Assembly (NCBI GenBank): GCA_002746415.1
Contig: NVXD01000016.1
Span: 1-64,000, forward strand
Length of the DNA stretch: 64,000 bases
Reading direction: 5' to 3'
DNA from: Flavobacteriaceae bacterium
GTDB taxonomy: Bacteria; Bacteroidota; Bacteroidia; Flavobacteriales; Flavobacteriaceae
How positions within the stretch are numbered: position 1 is the stretch's first letter; each line of letters starts with the position of its first letter. The notes below the pieces were generated by a model. It saw nothing but the letters and a program-made list of their open reading frames with translations, was not told the DNA's origin and did not search any database. Positions 25,134-32,506 of this stretch are shown one piece after another. The position numbers and the translations under genes are program-made.

Positions 25134-25652
25134 TTACTCTTCTGTTTTATTTAAAGGAGAATGATGTTCGTGGACACATTTCCATCCGTTTTCAGTCTTT
25201 ACCATCAACAAAGTAATCTGGTCATTAACGACTACATCATCTTCTCCAAATTTAAAATGAAAGTCAGAATGAAAAGTGACATTAGCAACATTATCATACA
25301 CGGCAATTTTCAAGTCATTATAGTTGAATTTTACTACTTCAGTGATATTTCCAAATATTCCTCTTTCAAATTCTTCATTTTCTTTACTACCAACTCGTTT
25401 CTCACCACCTTTAAATTCGGTAAACTTTGGACCATAGGCATGGAATGAAATTATTTTGTTAACATCACCATCGTTGATGCTTTGTTTTAGTTCGTTCATC
25501 AAAGCCATAACTTCAATTTTTGCTTCGGAAAACTCATCATTTACAAGGTCAATTTTCACCTCTTCAACTTCAATTTTTTGTTCTTTTTGTTTACATCCAG
25601 TAATTACAATTCCGAAAATCATAATAAATGCAAATATCATTTTTGATTTCAT
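25134..25652 (-). CDS. SnoaL-like/NTF2-fold lipoprotein, paralogue
   Basis: 172 residues with lipobox VITGC (Cys20) and the same body as 22796-23302: SINDGDVNKIISFHAYGPKFTEFKGG, ERGIFGNITEVVKFN, VANVTFHSDFHFKFGED and GWKCVHEHHSPL. A short charged insert (IEVEEVK) after the lipobox is specific to this copy. The two paralogues enclose two unrelated genes (23479 and 24321), which suggests insertion between duplicates or repeated capture. Function unknown. Confidence 0.85.
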   Translation of the reverse strand: MKSKMIFAFIMIFGIVITGCKQKEQKIEVEEVKIDLVNDEFSEAKIEVMALMNELKQSINDGDVNKIISFHAYGPKFTEFKGGEKRVGSKENEEFERGIFGNITEVVKFNYNDLKIAVYDNVANVTFHSDFHFKFGEDDVVVNDQITLLMVKTENGWKCVHEHHSPLNKTEE

Positions 25653-25788
25653 TATTTTATATTTAATTGGTTAATAGTTGTTTAGTAAGTTACAACATTC
25701 TTATCAAGAGGCGGTTTCCGTAATGTTCGTTAAGGCAGATAGTTTACAAAGTTAAAGGATGTCCCTTTACCGTACCTAATGTATGGTA

Positions 25789-25900
25789 GGTTAGGCTATG
25801 ATTTCGTTGCGGGAAATTCACGCTGTAGCTTAAAGATAGCTGTTTACGCAGGAATTTCGATTAGAAATTCTGCCCGTAATGAATTATAGGTGTTGTTGTG
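25789..25900. repeat. attC-like hairpin E (112 bp)
   Basis: GGCTATGATTTCGTTGCGGG (25794-25813) pairs with CCCGTAATGAATTATAGG (25873-25890) with a few mismatches. Inside, GCAGGAATTTC-GATTA-GAAATTCTGC (25848-25873) is a strong second stem. The plus-strand left end GTTAGGC (25790-25796) is an exact match to the attC core GTTRRRY, but the opposite end (GTTGTTGTG) is not its complement. It starts 6 bases after the stop of the gene ending at 25906. Confidence 0.6.
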
Positions 25901-25905
25901 AGGCT

Positions 25906-26613
25906 TCAATTGATTAATCCCTCAGCAAAGGTTCGCCACCAGGATGTGTAAGGCACAAATAATAAAAGCAAATTTGGAATTGAAAAGATTAGTAAGGCAA
26001 TCAAAAATGATTTGTTTTTTTTAAGCTTCCCATTCCTGAAGTCGTAAATAATAAGGCTCACAAAAACCAGCACCATAACCACAATACTTGTATAAAGTGC
26101 TCCCATGAAATCCATACCTAGCCATGTCATAAGCAACCTTAACAATCCAGCACTCACAACAACAACAGCGGTAGATATCATATATCTGAAATGGCTTGCA
26201 ACTTTCTTCCTATTAATAATTGCCAACATGTAAAAAGTAGTAAATGGAAGGACATCCGTCAGCGGTAAGAATAGCATATTGAGACTCATACTATGGGCTA
26301 CTCCTTTTTCTGCTATACTGGTAAGAAATGAATATTTATACGCTATCAACATTGAAATCACAATAACTGGTACAAGGACATAGGATACCTTACCAATGGC
26401 TCTATGCCATTTATATTTTCTTTTGTTAATCAATATTGGTTGCACAATGAGTACCAGTAACCAGAGGATCATAATAATTGCATGGACATGATGGAATGTT
26501 TTGAATTTATCAAAATCTGGAAAAAAGACAAAATAAGTATTGTAAAAACCTAGGAAGACTATAACAGTAATTGTTATAAAAAACAGCACGATATTTTTAT
26601 AAGCTTTTTCCAT
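25906..26613 (-). CDS. Multi-spanning membrane protein, DUF2306-like
   Basis: 235 residues with about seven predicted transmembrane helices and conserved-looking His residues at helix ends: FHHVHAIIM, KWHRAIGKV, AHSMSLNM and ASHFRYM. This pattern resembles DUF2306-type predicted membrane proteins and is compatible with haem or metal binding, though this is inference. No signal peptide. It stands alone between hairpins E and F and looks like a cassette gene. Confidence 0.65.
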   Translation of the reverse strand: MEKAYKNIVLFFITITVIVFLGFYNTYFVFFPDFDKFKTFHHVHAIIMILWLLVLIVQPILINKRKYKWHRAIGKVSYVLVPVIVISMLIAYKYSFLTSIAEKGVAHSMSLNMLFLPLTDVLPFTTFYMLAIINRKKVASHFRYMISTAVVVVSAGLLRLLMTWLGMDFMGALYTSIVVMVLVFVSLIIYDFRNGKLKKNKSFLIALLIFSIPNLLLLFVPYTSWWRTFAEGLIN

Positions 26614-26657
26614 TGAATAAGTGTTTTGGTTTCCCTGTTATTGATCTGAGATGCCAT

Positions 26658-26781
26658 ACAACATCTCGGCTATGAGGAGTTGCGTAGATTAGCACAACTT
26701 TGCAAGTACAGGCCAAGCTTAAAATTCGTTTGAATTTTAAGTAGTAGGCAAGAACAAGCAATTGCTTATAGCCATTGTTGT
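26658..26781. repeat. attC-like hairpin F (124 bp)
   Basis: The left arm ACAACA-TCTC-GGCTATGAGGAGTTGC (from 26658) and the reverse of the right arm ACAACA-AT-GGCTATAAGCAATTGC (ending 26781) agree except for a 2-base bulge and 3 mismatches. In the loop, CTTAAAATTC-GTTT-GAATTTTAAG (26718-26741) is a perfect 10-bp stem. The ends are ACAAC...GTTGT as in hairpin A. It lies 37 bases after the stop of the gene ending at 26818. Confidence 0.65.
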
Positions 26782-26817
26782 GTACTACCTTAATCATTTT
26801 CTATATGTACCCAACCA

Positions 26818-27270
26818 CTAATGTTCAATTGTATGAGTATCACGTACACTACTAAAGGTCAAGTCCAATAATTTCCAGTTATCTTCTTGCTTTTGATAGA
26901 TTTCCGTAACTGTAAATTCATTTGAAACTTCATTTCCACGAACTACTGCTATAAGAGTAATTCGATTCCAAAGGATTGCAGTATTCTCGAAAATTTCTAC
27001 CGAAACATCGTGGACTTCAGCTTTCTTATACCAAATACTACCCGTTTTTATGATTTCTAGTTCTCTGTCTTTTTTCCAAGTTCCACTCATATGAACAAAT
27101 TTTGAACCATCGTCAAAGAGGATAGCTAGTTTATCCACATTTTTGTCGGCCATCCATTGCCATTTTTCTTTTGAAATATCAATAATTTCCTGTTCAATTG
27201 TTAATTCTTGTGAGAAGGATAAACTCACAAATCCGAAGATTAACGTAATTCCAATAATTAGTTTTTTCAT
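26818..27270 (-). CDS. Secreted NTF2-like (DUF4440-type) protein
   Basis: 150 residues with a signal peptide ending SLSFSQ. The mature part fits the DUF4440/SnoaL NTF2-like fold: WQWMADKNVDKLAILFDDGSKFVHMSGTWKKDRELEIIKTGSIWY, VSVEIFENTAILWNRITL and a final LDLTFSS. It is only a distant relative of the two SnoaL-like lipoproteins nearby. Function unknown; probably small-ligand binding in the periplasm. It is followed by hairpin F. Confidence 0.8.
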   Translation of the reverse strand: MKKLIIGITLIFGFVSLSFSQELTIEQEIIDISKEKWQWMADKNVDKLAILFDDGSKFVHMSGTWKKDRELEIIKTGSIWYKKAEVHDVSVEIFENTAILWNRITLIAVVRGNEVSNEFTVTEIYQKQEDNWKLLDLTFSSVRDTHTIEH

Positions 27271-27326
27271 TTTATTGCTGTTTATTTTATAACTAAATTT
27301 TGTTTTCAGGTTGCATACAACTAATG

Positions 27327-27350
27327 AAAATAAGTAACACTACTTATTTT
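27327..27350 (-). terminator. Hairpin at the end of the DUF4242/AraC gene
   Basis: AAAATAAGTA-ACAC-TACTTATTTT is a perfect 10-bp inverted repeat that includes the last codons and stop of the gene ending at 27340. The right arm supplies a short T run on the minus strand. Confidence 0.5.
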
Positions 27351-28431
27351 TTATAAAACCCGAAGGCAACACCCCATACTTCTTCTGAAAACATTTTGAA
27401 AAATAAGCCGGACTACTAAAACCCGTTTGATATGCAATTTCAGAAACATTATCATGCTGTTTTTCTAGCAATTCCAAGGCTTTTTCCAAACGATACTCCC
27501 TTAAAAAAATATTAGGAGATTTCCCTACCAAATTCACCATAGTACGGTAGAGCTTAGATTTACTATAGCCCAAGTGTTCCTCAAAATCGTTAACGCTTGT
27601 TGCGGTATTAGACCAAATCCCTTCAGTGCAGCTCATTAATTGCATCATAAATGCTTCGTCTTTGCTACTTAGTACACGAATAGCTTTATCCCCCAAAGGC
27701 TTATTTTGATTTTCACTTTCGTAAAGGTCTTTTATTGCCGTAGTGATAGCAATAGCACCCTTGACCACATCGCTTAAATAAGTGGACGTTGTGATGGTGT
27801 TTTCAAAAAAGCCTTCTTTTTCAGTAACTGGAACCCCAGCACTGATGCCTATGTTAAATTCTAAAGTCGGACTAAGAGAAGCATTGTAAACCTTCCTTAT
27901 GGCACTACCACAGTGTACAGCATCTGTAACATGTTCAAAAGACATTAAATAGGTATGTGCTTCGTGTTTTATTAAACTTCCATTGTGTTGCTCTGTTAAG
28001 CTTTCAATTGAAGTGGTATAGCTGCCAATAGCAGCTTGTAGGGAATCGCTTGTTTTAGGATCTAAACTTATCTGCTTTATTGTAAGCACCACCAAGATTC
28101 TAAAAGCAGGATCATTAATAATGTTAAGGCTTGTATTCTGAGATTTTTCAGGATCTTCTATACGCCCTAAAAAAGATTCTACAATGGTATCATTTACTTC
28201 TATAATATTTGTTGGAACAGCACCATGAGCATGTTCATGCAAGTCTATAAGTGCCTGTTTATTAGGAGCATCAATTAAACAAAAGGCCGATTGCCTTTTT
28301 TCATCACACCAATAGGTAAGACCACGGCAATTGTATTTATGCTCAATAGCCAAATCGGCTTGGTGCATCTCTGCAACATGGGCTGCGGTTACTCCGTCTG
28401 GAAGCTCATGTAAATCTAAATATAAGGGCAT
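27340..28431 (-). CDS. DUF4242 - cyclase-like - AraC HTH fusion regulator, second copy
   Basis: 363 residues with the architecture of the protein at 20049. DUF4242 occupies about 1-95 (MPLYLDLHELPDGVTAAHVAEMHQADLAIEHKY...LIDLHEHAHGAVP). The middle part (about 110-235) is recognisably class III cyclase-like: GSLIKHEAHTYLMSFEHVTDAVHCGSAI, FNIGISAGVPV and KGAIAITTAIKDLY, but the metal-binding Asp residues are absent. The C-terminal 100 residues are an AraC double helix-turn-helix (ISEIAYQTGFSSPAYFSKCFQKKYGVLPSGF type). It probably binds a ligand through DUF4242 or the cyclase-like part. It sits at the edge of the cassette-like region. Confidence 0.8.
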   Translation of the reverse strand: MPLYLDLHELPDGVTAAHVAEMHQADLAIEHKYNCRGLTYWCDEKRQSAFCLIDAPNKQALIDLHEHAHGAVPTNIIEVNDTIVESFLGRIEDPEKSQNTSLNIINDPAFRILVVLTIKQISLDPKTSDSLQAAIGSYTTSIESLTEQHNGSLIKHEAHTYLMSFEHVTDAVHCGSAIRKVYNASLSPTLEFNIGISAGVPVTEKEGFFENTITTSTYLSDVVKGAIAITTAIKDLYESENQNKPLGDKAIRVLSSKDEAFMMQLMSCTEGIWSNTATSVNDFEEHLGYSKSKLYRTMVNLVGKSPNIFLREYRLEKALELLEKQHDNVSEIAYQTGFSSPAYFSKCFQKKYGVLPSGFIKNK

Positions 28432-28638
28432 AAGGTTGGCTTTGGCTCTAATTTACATTAATTTTTTATGTTAAAATTCATAATGTCAATATTATGGCAG
28501 TTGTTTTGTGGAATAGGAATGGCCTTTGTAGTAAGAAGGCCTATAAGATTTTTTAAGGCGGCACTCCCCTATTGCTTTTTAATGCCCACTTATAACCTTG
28601 TTCCCTTTTGGTACAATTAGGTATTGTAAATTTAGAAT

Positions 28639-29259
28639 ATGAACGTACGTTTGTCCAAAGAACAGAAAATAAAAGTGCTGAATTCCAAGAGTATTTATGC
28701 CATTATGCAGCAGGTATTGCTGCGTGAAAACAAGATCCGTAGAAACCAGGAACATTTTTGGGTCATTGGTTTAGACAACAAAAACAAAATTATTTTTACA
28801 GAATTAATTGGTTTGGGAGCGGTAAACCGTGTCAATGCAGACCCACCAGATGTCTTTAGAATGGCCATCTACAAATTGGCAGTAAAAGTAATCTTGGTGC
28901 ATAACCACCCTAGTGGTTCTACAGAGCTTTCTGAGGGCGACAATGAGTTTACAGACCGAATGCTTAAAGTAGGCAAGCTTATTAATATTGAAGTGCTAGA
29001 CCACCTTATTATCACAGAAGAGAACTATGCCAGCCTAGCAGATCTTGGCATCATGGAGAAGCTTAAAAAATCTGGTTTGTTTGAGATTATGGGGCCTGAA
29101 AAGAAAGAGTTGGAGGCTTGGAAGATTGAGGAGGAGAAGAAGCGGGCGGTTGATGATTATAAATTGGAGATTGCTAAGTCTTTAAAGGTTAGTGGCATGG
29201 ATGATGTGGGTATAAAAAAACATACTGGGTTGAGCAGTTCTATAATTAAGAAACTATAA
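28639..29259 (+). CDS. radC: RadC-like JAB-domain protein
   Basis: 206 residues. The JAB/MPN metal motif is complete: HNHPSG (His88, His90), Ser98 and Asp101 in LSEGD. The N-terminal helix-hairpin-helix part of full RadC is absent, as in the short RadC homologues found on many genomic islands. Residues about 150-206 form a charged helical tail ending with IAKSLKVSGMDDVGIKKHTGLS, similar to the C-terminal tails of PD-(D/E)XK transposase-like (Rpn) proteins. The exact role is unknown in any bacterium; despite its name RadC is not shown to repair DNA. It marks the edge of the cassette-like zone. Confidence 0.88.
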   Translation: MNVRLSKEQKIKVLNSKSIYAIMQQVLLRENKIRRNQEHFWVIGLDNKNKIIFTELIGLGAVNRVNADPPDVFRMAIYKLAVKVILVHNHPSGSTELSEGDNEFTDRMLKVGKLINIEVLDHLIITEENYASLADLGIMEKLKKSGLFEIMGPEKKELEAWKIEEEKKRAVDDYKLEIAKSLKVSGMDDVGIKKHTGLSSSIIKKL

Positions 29260-29606
29260 ATAAAAAAAATTTAAATTTGAACAAAAGCTTCAACACTTTT
29301 ATAATTATTTTTTATTCGTTTTGCCAACCATTCTCCCCTTATTATACTTCCCTTTAATGTCAGTTAGTATAATAAAGGATTCCATTAGTGAAGACGAGCA
29401 AACTATCAAAAGAAAAAGAACAAAGAAGATTCTAATAATGAAACTTTGTTTTACCAAAGCAACGTTTTATAACGACGTACATTATAGTACAAATATGTTT
29501 ATTCTGTAAGCCGGCGAGTCCCTGCAATCAATTTACTACTTAAAAATGAATGAAATTCCTCAATAATTTTTATAGTTAACCACAGTTATTGATAAAAGTA
29601 ACCTTC
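29260..29606. other. 347-bp gap with a dispersed repeat
   Basis: Between convergent genes. A 62-codon plus-strand frame (29321-29509) exists, but its end is made of the 60-bp repeat and it has no family likeness, so it is not called. The only structured part is the repeat at 29443-29502. Confidence 0.6.
29443..29502. repeat. 60-bp dispersed repeat, copy 2
   Basis: It matches 5114-5173 at about 55 of 60 bases, ending in the shared ACGACGTACATTATAG-like core followed by TACAAATATGTTTAT. The right arm of the longer inverted repeat (GCGTTATG) is missing here, so this is a half-element, perhaps left by deletion or recombination. Confidence 0.75.
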
Positions 29607-30617
29607 TCATTTTCCAAAATTATATCCAACATAAAAAAATACAGAACTTCTCTCCCCAAAACTATCTTCACTTTCCAAAGCATTATTAATATCATTGAAT
29701 TGCATTGCAATACCTCCCACAACGCCAACTGGATTATCAGGCTTCAAGAAAAACAAACCGAACCCCATATTATTAATATTTTTAAAACTGCTAAAGTCTT
29801 GCCTATAATAGGCATTAAAACCAACTTGTTGGGTTTGAAACAAACGTGGCAAAATTCCTAAATCTATAAACACATAAGGGGTAGACTTAAGCATTAAGTC
29901 TCCTGCTCTTCCCTCTATTTGTGAAATAATTTGATTAGTACCATCTGTGCGTATTATTCTTTCAAGTACTCTTTTATCTAGAGATTTTAAATTGGATAAT
30001 CGCCTATTCCCAATAGCCACACCAACATAAAAGTATCTTTCTTGTTCTACATTTTCATTATCATAGTAAGGGTCATTAAATCTGGCATTAAAGTTTAAAC
30101 TAACATTATGCAATAATTCAGTCCTTTTTACTTCTTGAAAGCTCAATGTATCAATTGTTTTAAATTGGGAATTATCTAAACCCAAAGACAAATAAATTGA
30201 ACCAAAAGAATTATTTCTATTCTTATCCGTATTAAACCATTTTGTGGATTGAGCACCAATTAAAAAATTTCCTCCAACCCCTGAGGCGACTTTTTCGTTG
30301 GAAAAAACAGTACCAATACCTTCATCAGTAGTTACGCTCAAATTAGCCCCCAGTAAAAAATTGGTAGCCTTATCATCTTGCTCATCGCCGTATCCTCCAT
30401 CATGGCCTTGTTTTCGTTTTTTGTTAAACCCTATTGTTACACTAGAGGAAGAAGAGCTAAATTTAACCCAAGCTTCAGGACCATCATTAAGATAAATTGC
30501 AGATTCACCACTAGAATCCTCAAATAATGTTTGAGCAATAATCCCATTAGAAAAACCAAGAATGAAGCAAATTAGTAACATCCCTTTAAAAACAATACTA
30601 ATATTTTGAATTTTCAT
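29607..30617 (-). CDS. Outer-membrane beta-barrel protein, unknown function
   Basis: 336 residues with a signal peptide ending GIIAQ. The mature chain has long alternating strands with aromatic ends (FLLGANLSV, GSIYLSLGL, RYFYVGVAIGN, GFNAYYRQDF, GFGLFFLKP) and closes with SSVFFYVGYNFGK, a usual outer-membrane barrel ending apart from the final Lys. A Ser-rich run (SSSSSS) lies near the N-terminus. No family is recognised. It follows the membrane-anchored gene at 30619 by one base, so the two make an operon and probably a cell-envelope unit. Confidence 0.75.
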   Translation of the reverse strand: MKIQNISIVFKGMLLICFILGFSNGIIAQTLFEDSSGESAIYLNDGPEAWVKFSSSSSSVTIGFNKKRKQGHDGGYGDEQDDKATNFLLGANLSVTTDEGIGTVFSNEKVASGVGGNFLIGAQSTKWFNTDKNRNNSFGSIYLSLGLDNSQFKTIDTLSFQEVKRTELLHNVSLNFNARFNDPYYDNENVEQERYFYVGVAIGNRRLSNLKSLDKRVLERIIRTDGTNQIISQIEGRAGDLMLKSTPYVFIDLGILPRLFQTQQVGFNAYYRQDFSSFKNINNMGFGLFFLKPDNPVGVVGGIAMQFNDINNALESEDSFGERSSVFFYVGYNFGK

Positions 30618-30618
30618 T

Positions 30619-31428
30619 TTATCTAATTTTAAGCTTTAGCACCCCTATAGTATCGACTTCATGTGAAAGCAATCTTAATTGCCCTTTTATATACTTATCT
30701 TTTTCTTTAGGCATTTGACCAATTATACTATCGTTCAAATCTTTAATTAGTAATTTGTATTCATAAGCAGTATTTCTACGAGTAGCCGTAAAATATACTC
30801 GATATGGAATTTCAGTAACGCCTTCGGGTAAATCAATCCAATTAGCGAGATTAAACTTATCCTCCTCTGTATCAAAACATCTAGGATTAGTATAGTTTAA
30901 ATTATTAAATTCAAATTTATCAAAATACAGATTTTTCCCTTTTAGTTCTACGAACAGCTTGTACTTATTCTTTTTTTCACCTTCCTCTATAGGATCGCAT
31001 TTTGCTCTTGGCACAAAGGCTTTAATATATTCCAAATACTCTTGTATTTGAATGCTATCATAATTTTCTACATTGCCCAAACTAGAAGAGATTATACTTT
31101 GGTAACTTTCACCTTTAATCTCTGGGGATAGACTAAAATCATATGCTACAACTTTACCCCACACAGAAATATCAGATTTCATAAATAAACTCATAGAATC
31201 TGTAGCTAAGGGAAAAACGTAAGAATTAAATTCTCCTGAATCAATCAATTTAGGATTAAATCCATTTTCAGAAAGTGTTTCTACCCATTCAGATTGGATT
31301 TGTTTTTTAGAACTGATAAATAAATTAGGTTCATCTTCAAAAAAATTAAATACAAATAGAATTATTGGAATTGTAATTAATCCTAATAAATAGAAACCTA
31401 TGCGTTTATATATTTTTTTGATTTTCAT
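30619..31428 (-). CDS. Hypothetical membrane-anchored protein
   Basis: 269 residues with one N-terminal transmembrane helix (about 9-31) and a periplasmic domain of unknown fold. It has a short Cys-containing phrase (RAKCDPIEEGE, NPRCFDTEE) and a tail rich in Lys/Leu/Asp. No family is recognised. It is the first gene of a two-gene operon with the barrel protein, preceded by a perfect palindrome at 31455-31481 and by the repeat at 31541-31681 also found upstream of the patatin operon. Confidence 0.65.
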   Translation of the reverse strand: MKIKKIYKRIGFYLLGLITIPIILFVFNFFEDEPNLFISSKKQIQSEWVETLSENGFNPKLIDSGEFNSYVFPLATDSMSLFMKSDISVWGKVVAYDFSLSPEIKGESYQSIISSSLGNVENYDSIQIQEYLEYIKAFVPRAKCDPIEEGEKKNKYKLFVELKGKNLYFDKFEFNNLNYTNPRCFDTEEDKFNLANWIDLPEGVTEIPYRVYFTATRRNTAYEYKLLIKDLNDSIIGQMPKEKDKYIKGQLRLLSHEVDTIGVLKLKIR

Positions 31429-31454
31429 AATCTTCTTGGTTTGGTTATACTGAA

Positions 31455-31481
31455 TGAAATAATTTCTTTAAAATTATTTCA
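31455..31481. promoter_or_regulatory. Perfect palindrome 27 bases before the start codon
   Basis: TGAAATAATTT-CTTTA-AAATTATTTCA has 11-base perfect arms around a 5-base centre. Its place just upstream of the gene at 30619-31428 suggests an operator or a leader hairpin. No cognate protein is known. Confidence 0.5.
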
Positions 31482-31540
31482 TTGGTCATTATCAGACTAT
31501 ACCCAATTATAGGTATTCTTTCTTTGCATTTTTACAATTA

Positions 31541-31681
31541 ATAGGAAGTCAATAATCTGGAGATCAACAATTTATAAAACTAAAGCAACCCACCACTACA
31601 TACAAACCATAGAATTTCTATGGTTTTACATTGGTTTGTATTTCCTTTCCTACAAAACAGCTTTTTTTAAGGAAATAAAGT
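31541..31681. repeat. ~140-bp dispersed upstream repeat, copy 1
   Basis: This segment resembles 51965-52107 in the same orientation. Shared blocks are ATAGGAAGTCAA, TGGAGAT, CAATTTA, ACCATAGAATTT.TATGGTTT and TTTGTATTT.CTTTCCTACAAAA. It includes the palindrome ACCATAG-AATTT-CTATGGT. It starts 113 bases upstream of the minus-strand gene at 30619-31428, while the other copy starts 105 bases upstream of the minus-strand operon headed at 51860. Confidence 0.7.
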
Positions 31682-31792
31682 GTTAAAATTTCTGTGGCAC
31701 AGTATTTTACGGCAGATGCAGACAGGGCAAAATAGAAAAAACTAGAATTTTTTTATCGTGTAGTACACGCTTTCATGAACCACCTATGTGCA

Positions 31793-32506
31793 TCACTTTT
31801 TCTTTATACCATCCAAAAAAGCAAGCGCTCTTTCTTTATAGCTAACCCCTATAGGAATTTCTACAGCATTTACTTCAATATCATTAATGGTAAAGGCAGA
31901 AATTTTACTTGTATTAATAATAAACGAGCGGTGAATGCGTAAAAACCGCCTATCCTGCAACTCTTCCTCTATTGCTCCTAAGGTATACTTGGCAACGATA
32001 TGCTTGTCATTCTTTATATGCACCTTTATATAATCCTTTAAACTCTCTATAAAAAAAATGTCATTCAGAGACACTTTATGATGCTTGTTCCCAGATTTTA
32101 ATAACAAAAAATCATCATCCTTTACAGTTACTTCTGGGTTTTTAATGCCTTCTTGCACCCTTATAAACTTATCTATGGCTTTAAAAAAACGCTCAAACAT
32201 AATGGGCTTTAGCAGATAATCTACTACTTCTAAATCATAACTTTCTAGGGCATAATCCCTATAGGCAGTCGTAAAAATGGTTTTGGGCGGGTTCTTTAGG
32301 GTCTTTAAAAAATCTACTCCAGAAATAGTAGGCATCTTTATATCTAAAAACATGAGATCTATTTCTTGGGTACTTAAAACTTCAAATGCTTTGAGTGCAT
32401 TATTGCAAGTGGCTACAACCTCTAAAGAAGCAATCTTAGAAATATGATTTTCTAGCAATGCAATGGCCAAAGGTTCATCATCTACCAACAAACATTTTAT
32501 TTTCAT
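31793..32506 (-). CDS. LytTR-family response regulator
   Basis: 237 residues: receiver (LLVDDEP, phospho-acceptor Asp55 in LMFLDIKMP, KP in LLKPIMF) and LytTR DNA-binding domain (DIFFIESLKDYIKV, FLRIHRSFII). Its start overlaps the end of the LytS kinase gene by 4 bases, so the pair is translationally coupled. The repeat element and the operon at 29.6-31.4 kb directly downstream are plausible targets, by inference. Confidence 0.93.
   Translation of the reverse strand: MKIKCLLVDDEPLAIALLENHISKIASLEVVATCNNALKAFEVLSTQEIDLMFLDIKMPTISGVDFLKTLKNPPKTIFTTAYRDYALESYDLEVVDYLLKPIMFERFFKAIDKFIRVQEGIKNPEVTVKDDDFLLLKSGNKHHKVSLNDIFFIESLKDYIKVHIKNDKHIVAKYTLGAIEEELQDRRFLRIHRSFIINTSKISAFTINDIEVNAVEIPIGVSYKERALAFLDGIKKK

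Noticed and set aside
26597-26797. Open minus-strand frame of 66 codons
   Set aside because: It lies across hairpin F, has no family likeness and overlaps the next gene start.
29321-29509. Plus-strand frame of 62 codons
   Set aside because: Its second half is the 60-bp dispersed repeat; no signal or family features.
31757-31769. Palindrome CGTGTA-G-TACACG after the LytTR gene as a terminator
   Set aside because: No T run follows on the minus strand, so termination is not supported.
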